From positions 1 through 57,840 of the forward strand of contig PEQN01000018.1 in the NCBI GenBank assembly GCA_002786225.1: 57,840 nucleotides of DNA, read 5' to 3'. The stretch is from Leptospira sp. Its GTDB lineage: Bacteria; Spirochaetota; Leptospiria; Leptospirales; Leptospiraceae. The notes beneath the pieces were generated by a model. The model saw nothing but the letters and a program-made list of their open reading frames with translations, searched no databases and was not told where the DNA came from. Positions 7,684 to 17,630 of the stretch are shown piece by piece. Position numbers and translations under genes: made by a program. Positions within the stretch are counted from its first letter, which is position 1. Every line of letters begins with the position of its first letter.

Positions 7684-8609
7684 TTCCTAGGATAGGCCAT
7701 GAATTGCAGGGATTGTTCCGTTGTGAACTTGGGTGTCCATTTTGAAGATGCTAGACTGGATGAATTTTCATAGAAAAACGAGCCAGTCCATTTATCCCAT
7801 AAATCAGCTTTTCCCAAAATTCTGGCTCCCCATGTTCCCATACCATGAGGAATTTTGATTATTCTATTGGGTCTCTCTTGTGCTTTAACAATACTATGAA
7901 CTAATTCTTCCGTAGAAATTGGTTTGGGATCTTGCAGGAGGACCAAAGAAGGCAAAGAGTTTAAGCTAATCTTTTCATGAAAACTGTTTGAGAGAAGCCT
8001 TTCCAGAAAGTCTGCAAAATTGTAGGTCGAAATTATACTTCGTAAATTGGATAAAGAGGAAACAGGGATAGGATAACCCTTGGCTATAGCATTCCAAATT
8101 GTTAGAAAATTTGCCTTGGGATTAGGACCATAAATCAATGGAGGTCTAAGAATAGTTAGCTTTAAGTTTCGTTCATCTGCTAGTTGGGAACATTTTTCTT
8201 CAGCAATTGCCTTGGATCTTGCATAAATGTCTTGGGGATGTATGGGAGAAGATTCTGTGTAAGGAAGATTTCCGCCCTCACCAAAAACCTTGGCTGTTGA
8301 TACTAGGATGAAATGCTTCACTCCCTTATCTGCTGCCTTACGTAAAAAGTCTAAACTAAGTTCCACATTGCTTTTGTAATACAAATCCTTGTCATATTCA
8401 TGGTAGGATTGGTGAGCAAGACCTGCTATGTGAAGTGCCGCCTCTGCAAACCCGAAATCATTGTTGATTTGAAAGCCTTGTCTTGTGACGGGAACTGCTC
8501 TAGATCTGAGAAACTCGGAATGCTTAAGAAGATTTTGACCCAAGAATCCAGACGCTCCAGAGATTAGAATCTTTTGATTTGTTTCTGAATGGGAATGTTC
8601 TTTAGTCAT
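7680..8609 (-). CDS. NAD-dependent epimerase/dehydratase (WbpV/Gne-like)
   Basis: An extended short-chain dehydrogenase of 309 residues. The cofactor motif is ILISGASGFLGQNLLK, followed by HIAGLAHQSY, STAKVFGEGG and the catalytic YARSKAIAEEK (Tyr-x-x-x-Lys), then LRPPLIYGPNPKAN. Proteins like this reduce or epimerise C4 of UDP-HexNAc sugars. It directly precedes the WecA/WbpL-like transferase on the same strand, as wbpV precedes wbpL in Pseudomonas, so it probably makes that enzyme's donor sugar. The substrate is inferred from context only. Confidence 0.85.
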   Translation of the reverse strand: MTKEHSHSETNQKILISGASGFLGQNLLKHSEFLRSRAVPVTRQGFQINNDFGFAEAALHIAGLAHQSYHEYDKDLYYKSNVELSLDFLRKAADKGVKHFILVSTAKVFGEGGNLPYTESSPIHPQDIYARSKAIAEEKCSQLADERNLKLTILRPPLIYGPNPKANFLTIWNAIAKGYPIPVSSLSNLRSIISTYNFADFLERLLSNSFHEKISLNSLPSLVLLQDPKPISTEELVHSIVKAQERPNRIIKIPHGMGTWGARILGKADLWDKWTGSFFYENSSSLASSKWTPKFTTEQSLQFMAYPRK

Positions 8610-8756
8610 AAGAAAAATAAGACAGATTTGATCTTATTAAAATCTACTTATTGCAGTCGAATGTTTTTCATAAAATAATTCCTACACCCCTTCTTCCTCT
8701 TAAATAAGGAAAAAGTCCTTGTCTCTAATTTCATAAGAGAAAAAATCATCAATCAT

Positions 8757-9410
8757 ATGATTGGAAGCATTCGTGGAAAAGTTTTGAGATTGGATTTGAG
8801 CACTGTGCTTTTAGAAACGAATTCAGGCATAGGCTATGAAATTTATATAACTTTTCCAACCCATCTCCATCTCAAGACCTCTCAAAAAGAAAAAGAAACT
8901 CTTCTTTACATCTACCATTCCATTACGGATAGAAGTCAGAAATTATTCGGTTTTCTAAGCAGGAGAGATAGAGAGCTCTTCCAATTAATGAAATCATTAA
9001 ATGGGATTGGAGAACTCACCGCACTTAAGATACTATCTTTTTATAATGCGAACAGTTTGTTTACGATTGCAACAGATGAGAACAAGGCAGCTTTAGAAAA
9101 GATTCCCAAAGTCAAAGGTAAGACCTCCGAGAAAGTTCTTTTTGAGCTAAAGCAAAATCTAAAGAAATTAGAAAGTTTCTTACAAAAAGAAGTGGAACCA
9201 AATGACATTTCGTCTCCTAGCACAGATATCGAAGTTACCCAGTCAATTAGCAAATCTACTCCTGAAAATGCTGATAGAGATCTTGCGGTTCTTGGTCTTA
9301 TCCAATTGGGTTTTGATGAAAAGACCTCTCGCAAAGAAGTGGAAAGAATTTGGAAATTAGGAACAACGGAAGCCTCAGAAATCATTCGCGAAGTTTTACA
9401 AAATCTCTAA
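8757..9410 (+). CDS. ruvA: Holliday junction branch migration protein RuvA
   Basis: The 217-residue protein begins with the RuvA OB-fold (MIGSIRGKVLRLDLSTVLL, then GIGYEIYI). Two helix-hairpin-helix motifs follow, LMKSLNGIGELTALKIL and LEKIPKVKGKTSEKVLFEL. The C-terminal domain III (AVLGLIQLGFDEKTSRKEV) binds RuvB. RuvA tetramers hold Holliday junctions while RuvB drives branch migration. It is the first plus-strand gene after the minus-strand LPS block, with a divergent promoter region at 8610-8756. No ruvB or ruvC is adjacent. Confidence 0.96.
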   Translation: MIGSIRGKVLRLDLSTVLLETNSGIGYEIYITFPTHLHLKTSQKEKETLLYIYHSITDRSQKLFGFLSRRDRELFQLMKSLNGIGELTALKILSFYNANSLFTIATDENKAALEKIPKVKGKTSEKVLFELKQNLKKLESFLQKEVEPNDISSPSTDIEVTQSISKSTPENADRDLAVLGLIQLGFDEKTSRKEVERIWKLGTTEASEIIREVLQNL

Positions 9411-9453
9411 TAGCAGTTGTTTTCTTAAAATCAATGAATGAATCAAGAGATCA

Positions 9454-9687
9454 ATGAATCAATATAAGAATCATTGGAATCAATTTAAAGCCTTACCAAG
9501 AATCAGCTCTATCCAAAGATTCTGCATGTATTCGCAAGTAATCGCAAATTTTCCATTCTTCCTTCATCCACTTCTGGATCAGCCCAAATGCATTTTCGAG
9601 ATGAGAGGAAAAGCCATTTCAGTAAGAAGGTCAGAACTACAAAAGGATGGCTCACTTGTGGTAACCATGTCAGATTTTTTTGAATGA
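9454..9687 (+). CDS. Small hypothetical protein between ruvA and sucC
   Basis: A 77-residue frame with an ATG and a weak AAGAGA upstream. The sequence starts [16 protein letters not shown] and ends [11 protein letters not shown]. The N-terminal half is aromatic-rich, and the C-terminal half ([19 protein letters not shown]) looks like a beta-hairpin. I do not recognise it. It lies on the same strand between two housekeeping genes with short gaps on both sides, which supports it as a real gene, but composition alone is not decisive. Confidence 0.5.
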   Translation: MNQYKNHWNQFKALPRISSIQRFCMYSQVIANFPFFLHPLLDQPKCIFEMRGKAISVRRSELQKDGSLVVTMSDFFE

Positions 9688-9742
9688 CAGCAGAGCGGAA
9701 AGTAAAAAGACTACTTTTAGATTTTGTAATCCAAAGGAATCC

Positions 9743-10909
9743 ATGAAAGTTCACGAATACCAAGCCAAAGAAATCCTCAAAAGACACAAGGCCAATGTTC
9801 CTTACGGTGTCGTTATCGATAAGAAAGAAAACTGGGAAGCGGCATACTCAGATGTAGTTACCAAATCTCCTGTTGTCGTAGTCAAAGCTCAGATCCACGC
9901 AGGTGGTAGAGGGAAAGGTGGTGGTGTAAAAGTTACCAAAACCAAGGATGATGCCAAGGCAGCTATAGATAAAATTCTAGGTATGCAACTCATTACCCCT
10001 CAAACTGGTGCAGAAGGGAAGAAAGTTCTGAAAGTTTACCTTGAACAAGGTCTACAAATAGCCAAAGAATACTATCTCTCCATCTTACTCGATCGTTCTC
10101 TTCGTAAAACCATTATTATGGCTTCCACAGAAGGTGGAATGGAAATCGAAGAAGTAGCCGAACACAGTCCAGAAAAGATCCTAAAGATTTTTATTGATCC
10201 AGGTATTGGGGTTCAACCTAGCCAAGTAAGAAAACTTGCTTTTGATTTGAATATCCCTTCAGAAGCTATGAAGTCCTTCCTAGATCTCGTTACAAAAGCT
10301 TACAATGCATACATAGCTGAGGATTGTTCTCTGCTTGAAATCAACCCTCTCATTCTAACAGCGCAAAATGAAATTATTGCCGGTGATTGCAAGATGGACT
10401 TAGACGAAAATGCTATGTTTCGTCATGCTGACAATGCAAATTACCGAGATAAATCGGAAGAAGATCCTCTAGAATTGCAAGCTTCTGAATTCAATTTAAA
10501 CTATGTTAAACTAGATGGAAACATTGGTTGCATGGTAAATGGTGCAGGTCTTGCCATGGCAACTATGGACATTGTGAAACTTGCTGGTGCAGAGCCTGCG
10601 AATTTTCTTGATGTTGGGGGCGGAGCTAATGTCACAACTGTTACAAATGGTTTCAAAATCATTTTAAGTGATCCCAATGTTAAAGGTATCTTTGTAAATA
10701 TCTTTGGTGGGATTGTTCGTTGTGATATGGTTGCCGAAGGAATCATCCAAGCAGCAAAATCAGTGGATCTTAAGGTTCCATTAGTTGTACGTCTGCAAGG
10801 AACTAATGCTGACCTAGGTAGAGAAGTATTGAATAAAAGCGGCCTAAAAATTACAGGCGTAGATGACCTAAGAGAAGCAGCGGCAACCATCGCTAAGCTA
10901 ATCAAATAA
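9743..10909 (+). CDS. sucC: Succinyl-CoA synthetase beta subunit (ADP-forming)
   Basis: A protein of 388 residues from the ATG at 9743, which follows AAAGGAAT. The N-terminal ATP-grasp domain starts [20 protein letters not shown] and contains [15 protein letters not shown]. The C-terminal ligase-CoA domain has [33 protein letters not shown] and [11 protein letters not shown]. With SucD it converts succinyl-CoA, ADP and phosphate to succinate, CoA and ATP in the TCA cycle. sucD follows after 18 bases, the usual operon. An in-frame upstream start at 9680 would add 21 residues not typical of SucC and overlap the previous gene. Confidence 0.97.
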   Translation: MKVHEYQAKEILKRHKANVPYGVVIDKKENWEAAYSDVVTKSPVVVVKAQIHAGGRGKGGGVKVTKTKDDAKAAIDKILGMQLITPQTGAEGKKVLKVYLEQGLQIAKEYYLSILLDRSLRKTIIMASTEGGMEIEEVAEHSPEKILKIFIDPGIGVQPSQVRKLAFDLNIPSEAMKSFLDLVTKAYNAYIAEDCSLLEINPLILTAQNEIIAGDCKMDLDENAMFRHADNANYRDKSEEDPLELQASEFNLNYVKLDGNIGCMVNGAGLAMATMDIVKLAGAEPANFLDVGGGANVTTVTNGFKIILSDPNVKGIFVNIFGGIVRCDMVAEGIIQAAKSVDLKVPLVVRLQGTNADLGREVLNKSGLKITGVDDLREAAATIAKLIK

Positions 10910-10927
10910 CGGAGATTATAGAAAACC

Positions 10928-11803
10928 ATGGCAGTATTAGTAGATAAAAACACAAGAGTTGTGGTCCAAGGGATCACAGGTAAGGAAGGTTCCTTTCATG
11001 CAACGCAAATGTTGGATTATGGGACTACTCTAGTTGCAGGAGTTACTCCTGGTAAGGGGGGAAGCAAATGGGAAAATAAAGTTCCTGTCTTCAATTCCAT
11101 AGAAGATTCTATGAAGAAGGAAGGTGCAAATGCAGCAGTGATTTTCGTGCCTCCCGCATTCGCAGCAGATGCCATCCTGGAAGGTATCTTTGCAGAAATC
11201 CCTCTAGTTATTTGCATAACAGAAGGAATACCAACTCATGATATGTTAAAAGTTTATTCTGTTCTCAGAAACTCTAAGACAAAACTGGTTGGACCGAATT
11301 GTCCAGGTGTGATCACACCAGGAGCAAAACAAAAATTAGGTATCATGCCTGGTTTCATTCATACTCCAGGAAGTATTGGACTTGTTTCTCGTTCTGGAAC
11401 CTTAACCTATGAATCGGTAGCTCAGATCACTAAGCAAGGACTAGGTCAATCTACTTGCATAGGGATAGGAGGAGACCCAGTTCCTGGTATGAACCATACA
11501 GAGGCAATAAAACTTCTGAATGAAGACCCAGAAACCCAAGGCATAGTCATGATTGGAGAGATAGGTGGAACTTCCGAAGAAGAAGCTGCAGCTTACATCA
11601 AAGCCCATGTGAAAAAGCCTGTTGTAGGTTTTATCGCGGGCCAAACTGCGCCTCCTGGAAAGAGAATGGGACATGCTGGTGCCATTATTTCAGGTGGTCT
11701 TGGAACTGCTGAATCCAAGATGAAGGCAATGAAGGAAGCAGGTATCCATGTCTGCCAATCCATTGCTGAAGTTGGGGAAAAGATGAAGGCAGCTATCAAA
11801 TAA
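10928..11803 (+). CDS. sucD: Succinyl-CoA synthetase alpha subunit
   Basis: 291 residues, the usual SucD length. The CoA-binding Rossmann domain has [16 protein letters not shown] and [13 protein letters not shown]. The ligase domain has [29 protein letters not shown] and the phospho-histidine loop [12 protein letters not shown]. It carries the phosphorylated His intermediate in the succinyl-CoA to ATP reaction. An ATAGAAAACC leader precedes the ATG 18 bases after sucC, so the two subunits are co-expressed in equal amounts. A terminator-like hairpin follows. Confidence 0.97.
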   Translation: MAVLVDKNTRVVVQGITGKEGSFHATQMLDYGTTLVAGVTPGKGGSKWENKVPVFNSIEDSMKKEGANAAVIFVPPAFAADAILEGIFAEIPLVICITEGIPTHDMLKVYSVLRNSKTKLVGPNCPGVITPGAKQKLGIMPGFIHTPGSIGLVSRSGTLTYESVAQITKQGLGQSTCIGIGGDPVPGMNHTEAIKLLNEDPETQGIVMIGEIGGTSEEEAAAYIKAHVKKPVVGFIAGQTAPPGKRMGHAGAIISGGLGTAESKMKAMKEAGIHVCQSIAEVGEKMKAAIK

Positions 11804-11821
11804 GAGATCCTTTCGCAAAGA

Positions 11822-11849
11822 CATGGGCTTCTTATAGCTGGGGCCCATG
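11822..11849 (+). terminator. Hairpin after sucCD
   Basis: An inverted repeat, CATGGGC and GCCCATG, with a 14-base loop lies 18 bases after the sucD stop. It is followed by AACTGAATTTTATCTTTTTT, a loosely T-rich tail. It could act as a weak intrinsic terminator of the sucCD operon; the T-run is interrupted and the loop is long. Confidence 0.4.
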
Positions 11850-11994
11850 AACTGAATTTTATCTTTTTTCCTTGCAAGCTTCGTAGAAAAATCTCTCGAC
11901 TCCTGTCTATATAATAGAGATTCTATTCATAGGAAACTCTTTGATCAATTTTAGAGTTTTCTTAGACTGGAATTGGAGGATCTTTTACTAAATT

Positions 11995-13689
11995 ATGATC
12001 TCTCGTATAATACTAATACTATCCATACTTACATTCACTTATTGTTCCGCAGGAGAAACGAAAGAAGTTCCAGAAGGTAGTCTTTCTGAGAATTCAAATT
12101 CGAAAGAAAATGCACCTTCCGTAACAGATTCTGAAAATGGGGATGAGGATCTTGCCAATTCATCTATAGAAGCTTCTGGAACGAATGAAGCAAAATCGAC
12201 TTCTCCAAGTAGAGCCCAGAATGGAAAGACCACTAAATTAAAATTGGATGAGGCTATCAACCGAGCCTTAGAAAATAATCCAAATATTCTTAGAAAGAAA
12301 TTAGATCTAGCTAAGGCTGATACGGATGAACAAAAGAACCAAGGCAGATATGCATGGCGTGCGGTTGCAGATGCTTCTATAGACCAACAAAAGCTCCCTT
12401 TCAACCAAAACAATCTTTTCAGTGGGACTAAGCAGCAGACAAATACCTACAATGCTGGCATAGAGAAATTGTTTAGCACAGGAACCTATTTTAAAGTTAA
12501 TGTAAACACCAAGCGTTTTGACTCCAATGCATTTGAAGACCAATTCCGCACACCAGCAGGTTTCGGAGGACTTGGAATAGGACCACTCTATACAAGTTCT
12601 ATTAATTTAACCATAGCCCAGGACCTTCTAAAAAATGCCTTTGGATACAAAGAACGAAAAACGGAGCAAATCTTAGAAAACAATACTCTGATCTTGAAAG
12701 ACCAATTGGAACAAGAACTCTCCCAATTGATTGTTGAGTCCTTGGTTGATTATTGGGATTATTCAGTAAAAGATAATTCTGTAGAAACCTACGAACAACT
12801 TCTGGAAAATACTAAAAATATCCGTAACCTAACGATACGCAAGCGATCTTTGGGTCTGTCTGAAAGTTTTGAAGTGAACCAATGGAATGCATTGTATGCC
12901 CAAGCGGAAAGCCAATTGCAAAAGGCAATTGTTGATAGAGATGAGGCTCAGCGTAAATTAGTTAGAACTCTTGCTCTTGATCCTAATACTAAATTCAACG
13001 AAATTACACCTTTAGTTGATACCCTTCCCTCGAAGGTAAACTATGATACTGATCTAGCCTATGCTTATAAGCATAGAGCCGATTTTCGAAACATGGCAAG
13101 AAAGAAGGAGAACTCAGAACTTGGATTGAAAATAGCAAAATCAGATGCCCTTCCTACTTTGAAAGTATCAGGGACTCTCGGTTACCAAGGTCAGAATTTA
13201 ATCAGCACAGGGGAAAATTTTTCAGACAAAAACAATGGTATCACTTCACAAAAATACCCAGTCCGCCAAGGAGCTGTTGATTTCTCATATCCTCTCAATG
13301 ATAAGGGAGTTCAGGCTGGAATTCGCGATGCAGAAATTACCAAACGCCAAGCCTTGTTGGAAGAAGGTGATTTGGTTAAAGCTGTGGCCGATGACGTGAA
13401 GACTAGAATTGATCTATTAAAATCTAGCTACAAAATTTATGAGAATGCTAGAGTTACAGAAGAAGAATCAAAGAAATATTACAATGGGGTTGTGAGAAGC
13501 TTCCAACAAGGTAGATTCAATGCTGTTGCTGTAAAGAATGCGCTTGATTCTTTAGTCCAAGACCAATTGAGTTTGATTCGTGCCAAAGTAGATTATAACA
13601 TCAATCTTCATAGATACTATGTAGCGAAGAACTCGCTTTTTGAAGAATATAAAATTGACAAAGAAAAATTGGTTCCCAATAATTTGTGA
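11995..13689 (+). CDS. TolC-family outer membrane efflux protein
   Basis: A 564-residue protein of the outer membrane factor family. The mature part has two homologous halves of long alpha-helices, typified by LKLDEAINRALENNPNILRK at about residue 80 and RQALLEEGDLVKAVADDVKT near residue 455. The N-terminus is a secretion signal with a Cys (LTFTYCSAGE) that may be lipidated; Tyr before Cys is atypical. A Ser/Glu-rich linker follows. TolC trimers form the outer-membrane channel of tripartite efflux pumps or type I secretion. No inner-membrane pump is adjacent. The stop overlaps the next ORF by four bases. Confidence 0.9.
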   Translation: MISRIILILSILTFTYCSAGETKEVPEGSLSENSNSKENAPSVTDSENGDEDLANSSIEASGTNEAKSTSPSRAQNGKTTKLKLDEAINRALENNPNILRKKLDLAKADTDEQKNQGRYAWRAVADASIDQQKLPFNQNNLFSGTKQQTNTYNAGIEKLFSTGTYFKVNVNTKRFDSNAFEDQFRTPAGFGGLGIGPLYTSSINLTIAQDLLKNAFGYKERKTEQILENNTLILKDQLEQELSQLIVESLVDYWDYSVKDNSVETYEQLLENTKNIRNLTIRKRSLGLSESFEVNQWNALYAQAESQLQKAIVDRDEAQRKLVRTLALDPNTKFNEITPLVDTLPSKVNYDTDLAYAYKHRADFRNMARKKENSELGLKIAKSDALPTLKVSGTLGYQGQNLISTGENFSDKNNGITSQKYPVRQGAVDFSYPLNDKGVQAGIRDAEITKRQALLEEGDLVKAVADDVKTRIDLLKSSYKIYENARVTEEESKKYYNGVVRSFQQGRFNAVAVKNALDSLVQDQLSLIRAKVDYNINLHRYYVAKNSLFEEYKIDKEKLVPNNL

Positions 13690-15140
13690 TACTATCTAGA
13701 GTATTTACAGTCGCAGCATCTATATTCATAGTAGCTTCTCTAACAGCTTATCTTTTAATAGATCATAGAGAAACACATGAAAGAGCTTTAGAATATATTG
13801 ATAAAGGTAATTTCTTTCGAGTTATTGAAATCTACCAATCTGAAAAGAATCTCCTAGAAGAAGACTATGCCCTACTTTCTCTAGCGGTTTCAGGTATAGA
13901 AAAGAAGATCAATCAAAACCAAAATGAAGCCCAGAAAAAAGAATGGATAGCTGATTTAAATGACTATCATGAGATAGCACATACTGAATACCAAGTAAAT
14001 GGTACAACCTGTACCCACCTAGAGGATCCATTCTTTAAATACCTTAAGAAACATGCTTATTGGTATCAGAAATCATTATTAGAAAGGGTTCATTCTACCA
14101 TCTTTTGCAATCCACCTGCCAAAAATTCTGAATACCTAAATCGCATCCTTTTTGAAGACCCTCGCAATTTTATGAAGGATACCTCCTTAGCTTTGGTGGA
14201 ACTCTTTCGTTCTCCTTTAGATCGCATTGGAGAAATTGAAACGAATTTTTTACATGAAACCATTCACTTTCTAGCAACCCAAGAGACTACTGCCTTCTAT
14301 GATAATTTATATAAATTGCAAGCAGATCGTGTAAACTTTCGTTCAGGTCCTGGGGTAGAATACCCTTCGAAATTACAGCTTTTGCATGGCGATGAATTGT
14401 ATTGTTTTGATAAAGACTCTAGAGAAGAAACGATAGGTGGAAAGTCAGGTAATTGGTTAGAATGCTTTTCTGAAAAACATTTTATTTCAGGTTGGATATT
14501 TAGTCCTCAACTAGAGAAAATTCCACCTAACCTAACTTTGGTCGAAAATTGCAAGTCTCGATTTTCTTCTTTAGAATATTTTGCTCAAGTTGATTTTGAT
14601 ACTTGGAAGTCTGAATCTATGCCCTTGTATTTTTACGGAGATTACAGACCAACAGCAAGAAACTTAATGCATGGTGAGGTTGGATTTACGCTTTATGGTT
14701 CCAATGATGGAAAGTTTTCCAAAATTTGTAGAAAGTTTTCCGGAAAGAAAAATTTCATAGAAGTTTACTTCGATAGCTTAGAATCTGATGAAGCTATTCC
14801 GATTGCAGATTTTCATATTTCAGCCCTAGGCTCATCTAAACCGGCATTTTCACTTAAGGCAAGCTCTACAGAGATACTCTTGAATGATAAGAAATTTATG
14901 ATAGACGATATGTCTTCTAGAGAAACCGTTGCTCTTAAGATATCTGTAAGTAAGCAATCTGGATTGCTTGGAACTTTGATTCGAAAGAATTCAGGTATCC
15001 TTAGCAATATTCAATCTTACTCTATTGATTCAAATTCAATTGAAAGAGGGAATTATTCCTGGGAAATATGCATTCCCCAAGCTGTAAACCCTTCTAGTGA
15101 GAAAGCTTATCTTTACGGATTTCGAATCGGCAAAGAATGA
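13686..15140 (+). CDS. SH3-domain protein with N-terminal membrane anchor
   Basis: A 484-residue protein with one N-terminal hydrophobic helix (VFTVAASIFIVASLTAYLLI), helical repeats over about residues 30-200, and a bacterial SH3 domain near residues 212-280 (VNFRSGPGVEYPSKLQLLHG and then GWIFSPQLEK). The C-terminal 200 residues are beta-rich and unrecognised. SH3b domains often bind peptidoglycan or proteins in the periplasm. Its ATG overlaps the tolC stop, so it may assist or localise that channel. This is inferred from coupling only. Confidence 0.75.
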   Translation: MILSRVFTVAASIFIVASLTAYLLIDHRETHERALEYIDKGNFFRVIEIYQSEKNLLEEDYALLSLAVSGIEKKINQNQNEAQKKEWIADLNDYHEIAHTEYQVNGTTCTHLEDPFFKYLKKHAYWYQKSLLERVHSTIFCNPPAKNSEYLNRILFEDPRNFMKDTSLALVELFRSPLDRIGEIETNFLHETIHFLATQETTAFYDNLYKLQADRVNFRSGPGVEYPSKLQLLHGDELYCFDKDSREETIGGKSGNWLECFSEKHFISGWIFSPQLEKIPPNLTLVENCKSRFSSLEYFAQVDFDTWKSESMPLYFYGDYRPTARNLMHGEVGFTLYGSNDGKFSKICRKFSGKKNFIEVYFDSLESDEAIPIADFHISALGSSKPAFSLKASSTEILLNDKKFMIDDMSSRETVALKISVSKQSGLLGTLIRKNSGILSNIQSYSIDSNSIERGNYSWEICIPQAVNPSSEKAYLYGFRIGKE

Positions 15141-15165
15141 AATAAGGAAAGCACAGGAGAATTAT

Positions 15166-15435
15166 ATGCCAACTTATGATTATAGATGCAAAACCTGCGG
15201 AAAGGAGTTTGAACACTTTCAGTCCATGAAAGATGAGGCGCTTAAGAATTGTCTCTGTGAGAAATCTGGTGAAGTTGAAAGGTTGATTTCTCGTGGATCT
15301 GGAATTATTTTTAAGGGTTCAGGTTTCTATGTTAATGATTATAAAAAACCAGACTCTTCTTCTACCACAAGTTCGAGTTCCACCACAGCTGCAGTTCCCG
15401 CAAGCCCGTCCACTTCAACATCTTCTGAATCTTAA
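15166..15435 (+). CDS. FmdB-family zinc-ribbon protein
   Basis: 89 residues from the ATG at 15166. It starts with the FmdB signature MPTYDYRCKTCGKEFEHFQS, with CxxC (Cys-Lys-Thr-Cys) and a second Cys pair around NCLCE, then GSGIIFKGSGFYVNDY. The tail is a low-complexity Ser/Thr/Pro stretch. FmdB-type zinc ribbons are small putative regulatory proteins of unknown target. It lies 26 bases after the SH3 gene and is directly abutted by lpxI, so it belongs to the same operon. An upstream in-frame ATG at 15097 overlaps the SH3 gene and is less likely. Confidence 0.9.
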   Translation: MPTYDYRCKTCGKEFEHFQSMKDEALKNCLCEKSGEVERLISRGSGIIFKGSGFYVNDYKKPDSSSTTSSSSTTAAVPASPSTSTSSES

Positions 15436-16281
15436 TTGGGTCGTTTAGGGATAGTTGCTGGTGGAGGTGAGCTACCCTTCATTGGTTTGAAAGAAGCTTT
15501 GAGAATGGGAGAAGATCCCATTCTTTTAGGGCTTAAAGAATCCGATTTTGATGCTAGCATTGAACCTTCACGAACCATATCCGTTCACCTAACAAAAATT
15601 GGTTCAATTTTAAATTTATGTAAGAAAGAAAAAATCGATAGAATTCTCCTTACTGGAAAAGTACGCAAAGACCTACTTTTCAAAGGATTGAAATTTGATC
15701 TAAAGGCACTGGCTATTCTTGCAAAATCCATTAATAGAAATGATCACCCAATTTTTATGGCAATTGCTGATGAATTTCTAAAGCATGGAATCATCTTTGA
15801 ATCTCAGAAGAAATATCTTGCTCCCCTTTTATTAAGGCAAGGTCGTTATACCAAAAAGAAATTGAGTTCTGATGAAATCGAGGATGTTGCATTTGGAATG
15901 GAATATGCCAAGAAAATTGCGGATCTTGATATTGGGCAATCTGTGGTTGTTCTTGGTAAATCAGTTGTTGCTGTAGAAGCTGTAGAAGGAACAGATGAGA
16001 CAATTCTGCGAGCAGGACAATTGATACACCAGAAAACTGGTGCTGTTGTTTGTAAATCCTCTAAATCTTCTCAGGATGAAAGATTTGATCTTCCTACAGT
16101 CGGTGTCCAGACTTTAGAAATCTTAAAGAAAGCAGGTTGCAGAACTTTAGCCATCCGTGAGAATGAAACTATCGTAATCCGTCCCGTCGATACTATCGAT
16201 TATGCTGAGAAAAATAAAATCAATATAGTGTGTTATGGCAGCCAAGGCAAAAAAGCAATCAACCAATACCAAAAACTCTAA
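15436..16281 (+). CDS. lpxI: UDP-2,3-diacylglucosamine diphosphatase LpxI (DUF1009)
   Basis: 281 residues matching LpxI. The N-terminus is RLGIVAGGGELPFIGLKEAL; further on are RILLTGKVRKDLLFKG, LAPLLLRQGRYTKKKLS, VVVLGKSVVAVEAVEGTDET and FDLPTVGVQT. LpxI hydrolyses UDP-2,3-diacylglucosamine to lipid X and UMP, the step before LpxB in lipid A synthesis, and replaces LpxH in many non-enterobacterial species. Translation seems to begin at TTG (15436), directly after the FmdB TAA, with no separate Shine-Dalgarno, so coupling to the upstream gene is likely. The gene overlaps lpxB by 47 bases. Confidence 0.92.
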   Translation: MGRLGIVAGGGELPFIGLKEALRMGEDPILLGLKESDFDASIEPSRTISVHLTKIGSILNLCKKEKIDRILLTGKVRKDLLFKGLKFDLKALAILAKSINRNDHPIFMAIADEFLKHGIIFESQKKYLAPLLLRQGRYTKKKLSSDEIEDVAFGMEYAKKIADLDIGQSVVVLGKSVVAVEAVEGTDETILRAGQLIHQKTGAVVCKSSKSSQDERFDLPTVGVQTLEILKKAGCRTLAIRENETIVIRPVDTIDYAEKNKINIVCYGSQGKKAINQYQKL

Positions 16282-17563
16282 AAAATCTCTAGAAGAAACC
16301 AAGCCCACCCTTCTTCTTGATAAAAAATTGAGTAAGCAAAATGAGCCTAAGAGGGATTCTTTTAGTTCTGCTAAATCAAAAAAAGAACCTATCTTTGTTC
16401 TAGCTGGAGAACATTCCGGAGATATCTTAGGTGCAGAACTTTTGCATGTCCTACAAAAATATTTACCAGAGAAACATTTCTATGGGATTGGTGGATCGGC
16501 TATGGAAGCTGAGGGTTTCGAGAGTATAGAGGATATTGAAAACCTAAGCGTGATTGGATTTTTTGAGATATTAAAAAAATATAGTTTTCTGAAGAAGCTT
16601 CTTGAGCGGATGATTGAAGAGATATTAGCTCGTGGCACAAAGGTAGTTATTCTAATCGACTACCCAGGTTTCAATCTTCGCCTAGCAGAAAAATTAAAGA
16701 AACACAATATCAAAGTTATTTTTTATGTTTCGCCACAGATTTGGGCATGGAAGTTCAATCGTATCTACCATATACGAAAGAATATTGATCTTATGTTGAC
16801 TCTTTTCCAATTTGAAGAAGACTTATATAGAAAGTATGGAGTCAACGCATATTTCGTAGGTCATCCCATCGCAAAGAGAATTAGGGACAGCAAGAAAAAT
16901 GAATCAGCCATCAAGATAGATAAGACAATAATAGAAAACCGTCATATCATAGGCCTTCTTCCTGGTTCTAGAGGACAAGAAATAAAAAAGCTCACTATCC
17001 CATTGCTCTCAGCTGCAAGTAAGATAAGTGACCATTATGCGAAAGGAAAGAAATCTAAGAAATTCTTATTCTTGCTACCAAACATTAATCCAAAATACGA
17101 AGCCTTTATCCAAGAGCAAATTGAGATCTTTAGCAAAAAGAATCCTAACTTAATGGTTGAATATGCTTTCCATGCCTCACTGCAAGTAATGGAGCAATCT
17201 GAAATTCTTCTTATTGCTTCGGGAACAGCTACCTTAGAAGCGACTTACTTTGCAAAACCTATGGTAATAGTTTATAAAGTAAGTATGCTAACCTATTTGA
17301 TTGGAAGCTTTTTACTTCGAACCAAGAATGTAGGTCTTGTAAATATTTTAGCTGGTGAAGAGGTTTGTCGTGAATTATTGCAAGCAGAATGCAATGGTGA
17401 TTATATTTCAGAAGAGACAATTCGTATTTTAGATGATGCGAAATATAGAAAGAAAATTTCAGATGGAGTATTGTCTGTTAAGAACAGAGAACTGAAAGAA
17501 AGCGATGGTTCACATAATGCTGCAAAAACTATCATGAACTACTTAAGATCTATTTCTCATTAA
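16235..17563 (+). CDS. lpxB: Lipid-A-disaccharide synthase LpxB
   Basis: 442 residues. The GT19 core begins at about residue 50 (PIFVLAGEHSGDILGAELL) and contains HFYGIGGSAMEAEG, YPGFNLRLAEKLK, FYVSPQIWAWKFNR, VGHPIAKRI, GLLPGSRGQEIKKL and ASGTATLEATYFAKPMVIVY. It joins lipid X to UDP-2,3-diacylglucosamine to form the lipid A disaccharide at the inner membrane. Before the core is an unusual basic Lys/Ser-rich extension of about 48 residues, encoded partly within the end of lpxI. Initiation could instead occur at an internal non-ATG codon, since no ATG precedes the core. Confidence 0.94.
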   Translation: MAAKAKKQSTNTKNSKKSLEETKPTLLLDKKLSKQNEPKRDSFSSAKSKKEPIFVLAGEHSGDILGAELLHVLQKYLPEKHFYGIGGSAMEAEGFESIEDIENLSVIGFFEILKKYSFLKKLLERMIEEILARGTKVVILIDYPGFNLRLAEKLKKHNIKVIFYVSPQIWAWKFNRIYHIRKNIDLMLTLFQFEEDLYRKYGVNAYFVGHPIAKRIRDSKKNESAIKIDKTIIENRHIIGLLPGSRGQEIKKLTIPLLSAASKISDHYAKGKKSKKFLFLLPNINPKYEAFIQEQIEIFSKKNPNLMVEYAFHASLQVMEQSEILLIASGTATLEATYFAKPMVIVYKVSMLTYLIGSFLLRTKNVGLVNILAGEEVCRELLQAECNGDYISEETIRILDDAKYRKKISDGVLSVKNRELKESDGSHNAAKTIMNYLRSISH

Positions 17564-17630
17564 TTTTACTCCTTTCTAGAATCTACATCAATATGAAGAA
17601 ATGAATGAAGCTAGTGTGGTGTGGTGTGTT

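Noticed and set aside
10501..10977. 158-residue minus-strand ORF across the sucC end and the sucD start
   Set aside because: Antisense of two well-supported enzymes; composition typical of a shadow frame.
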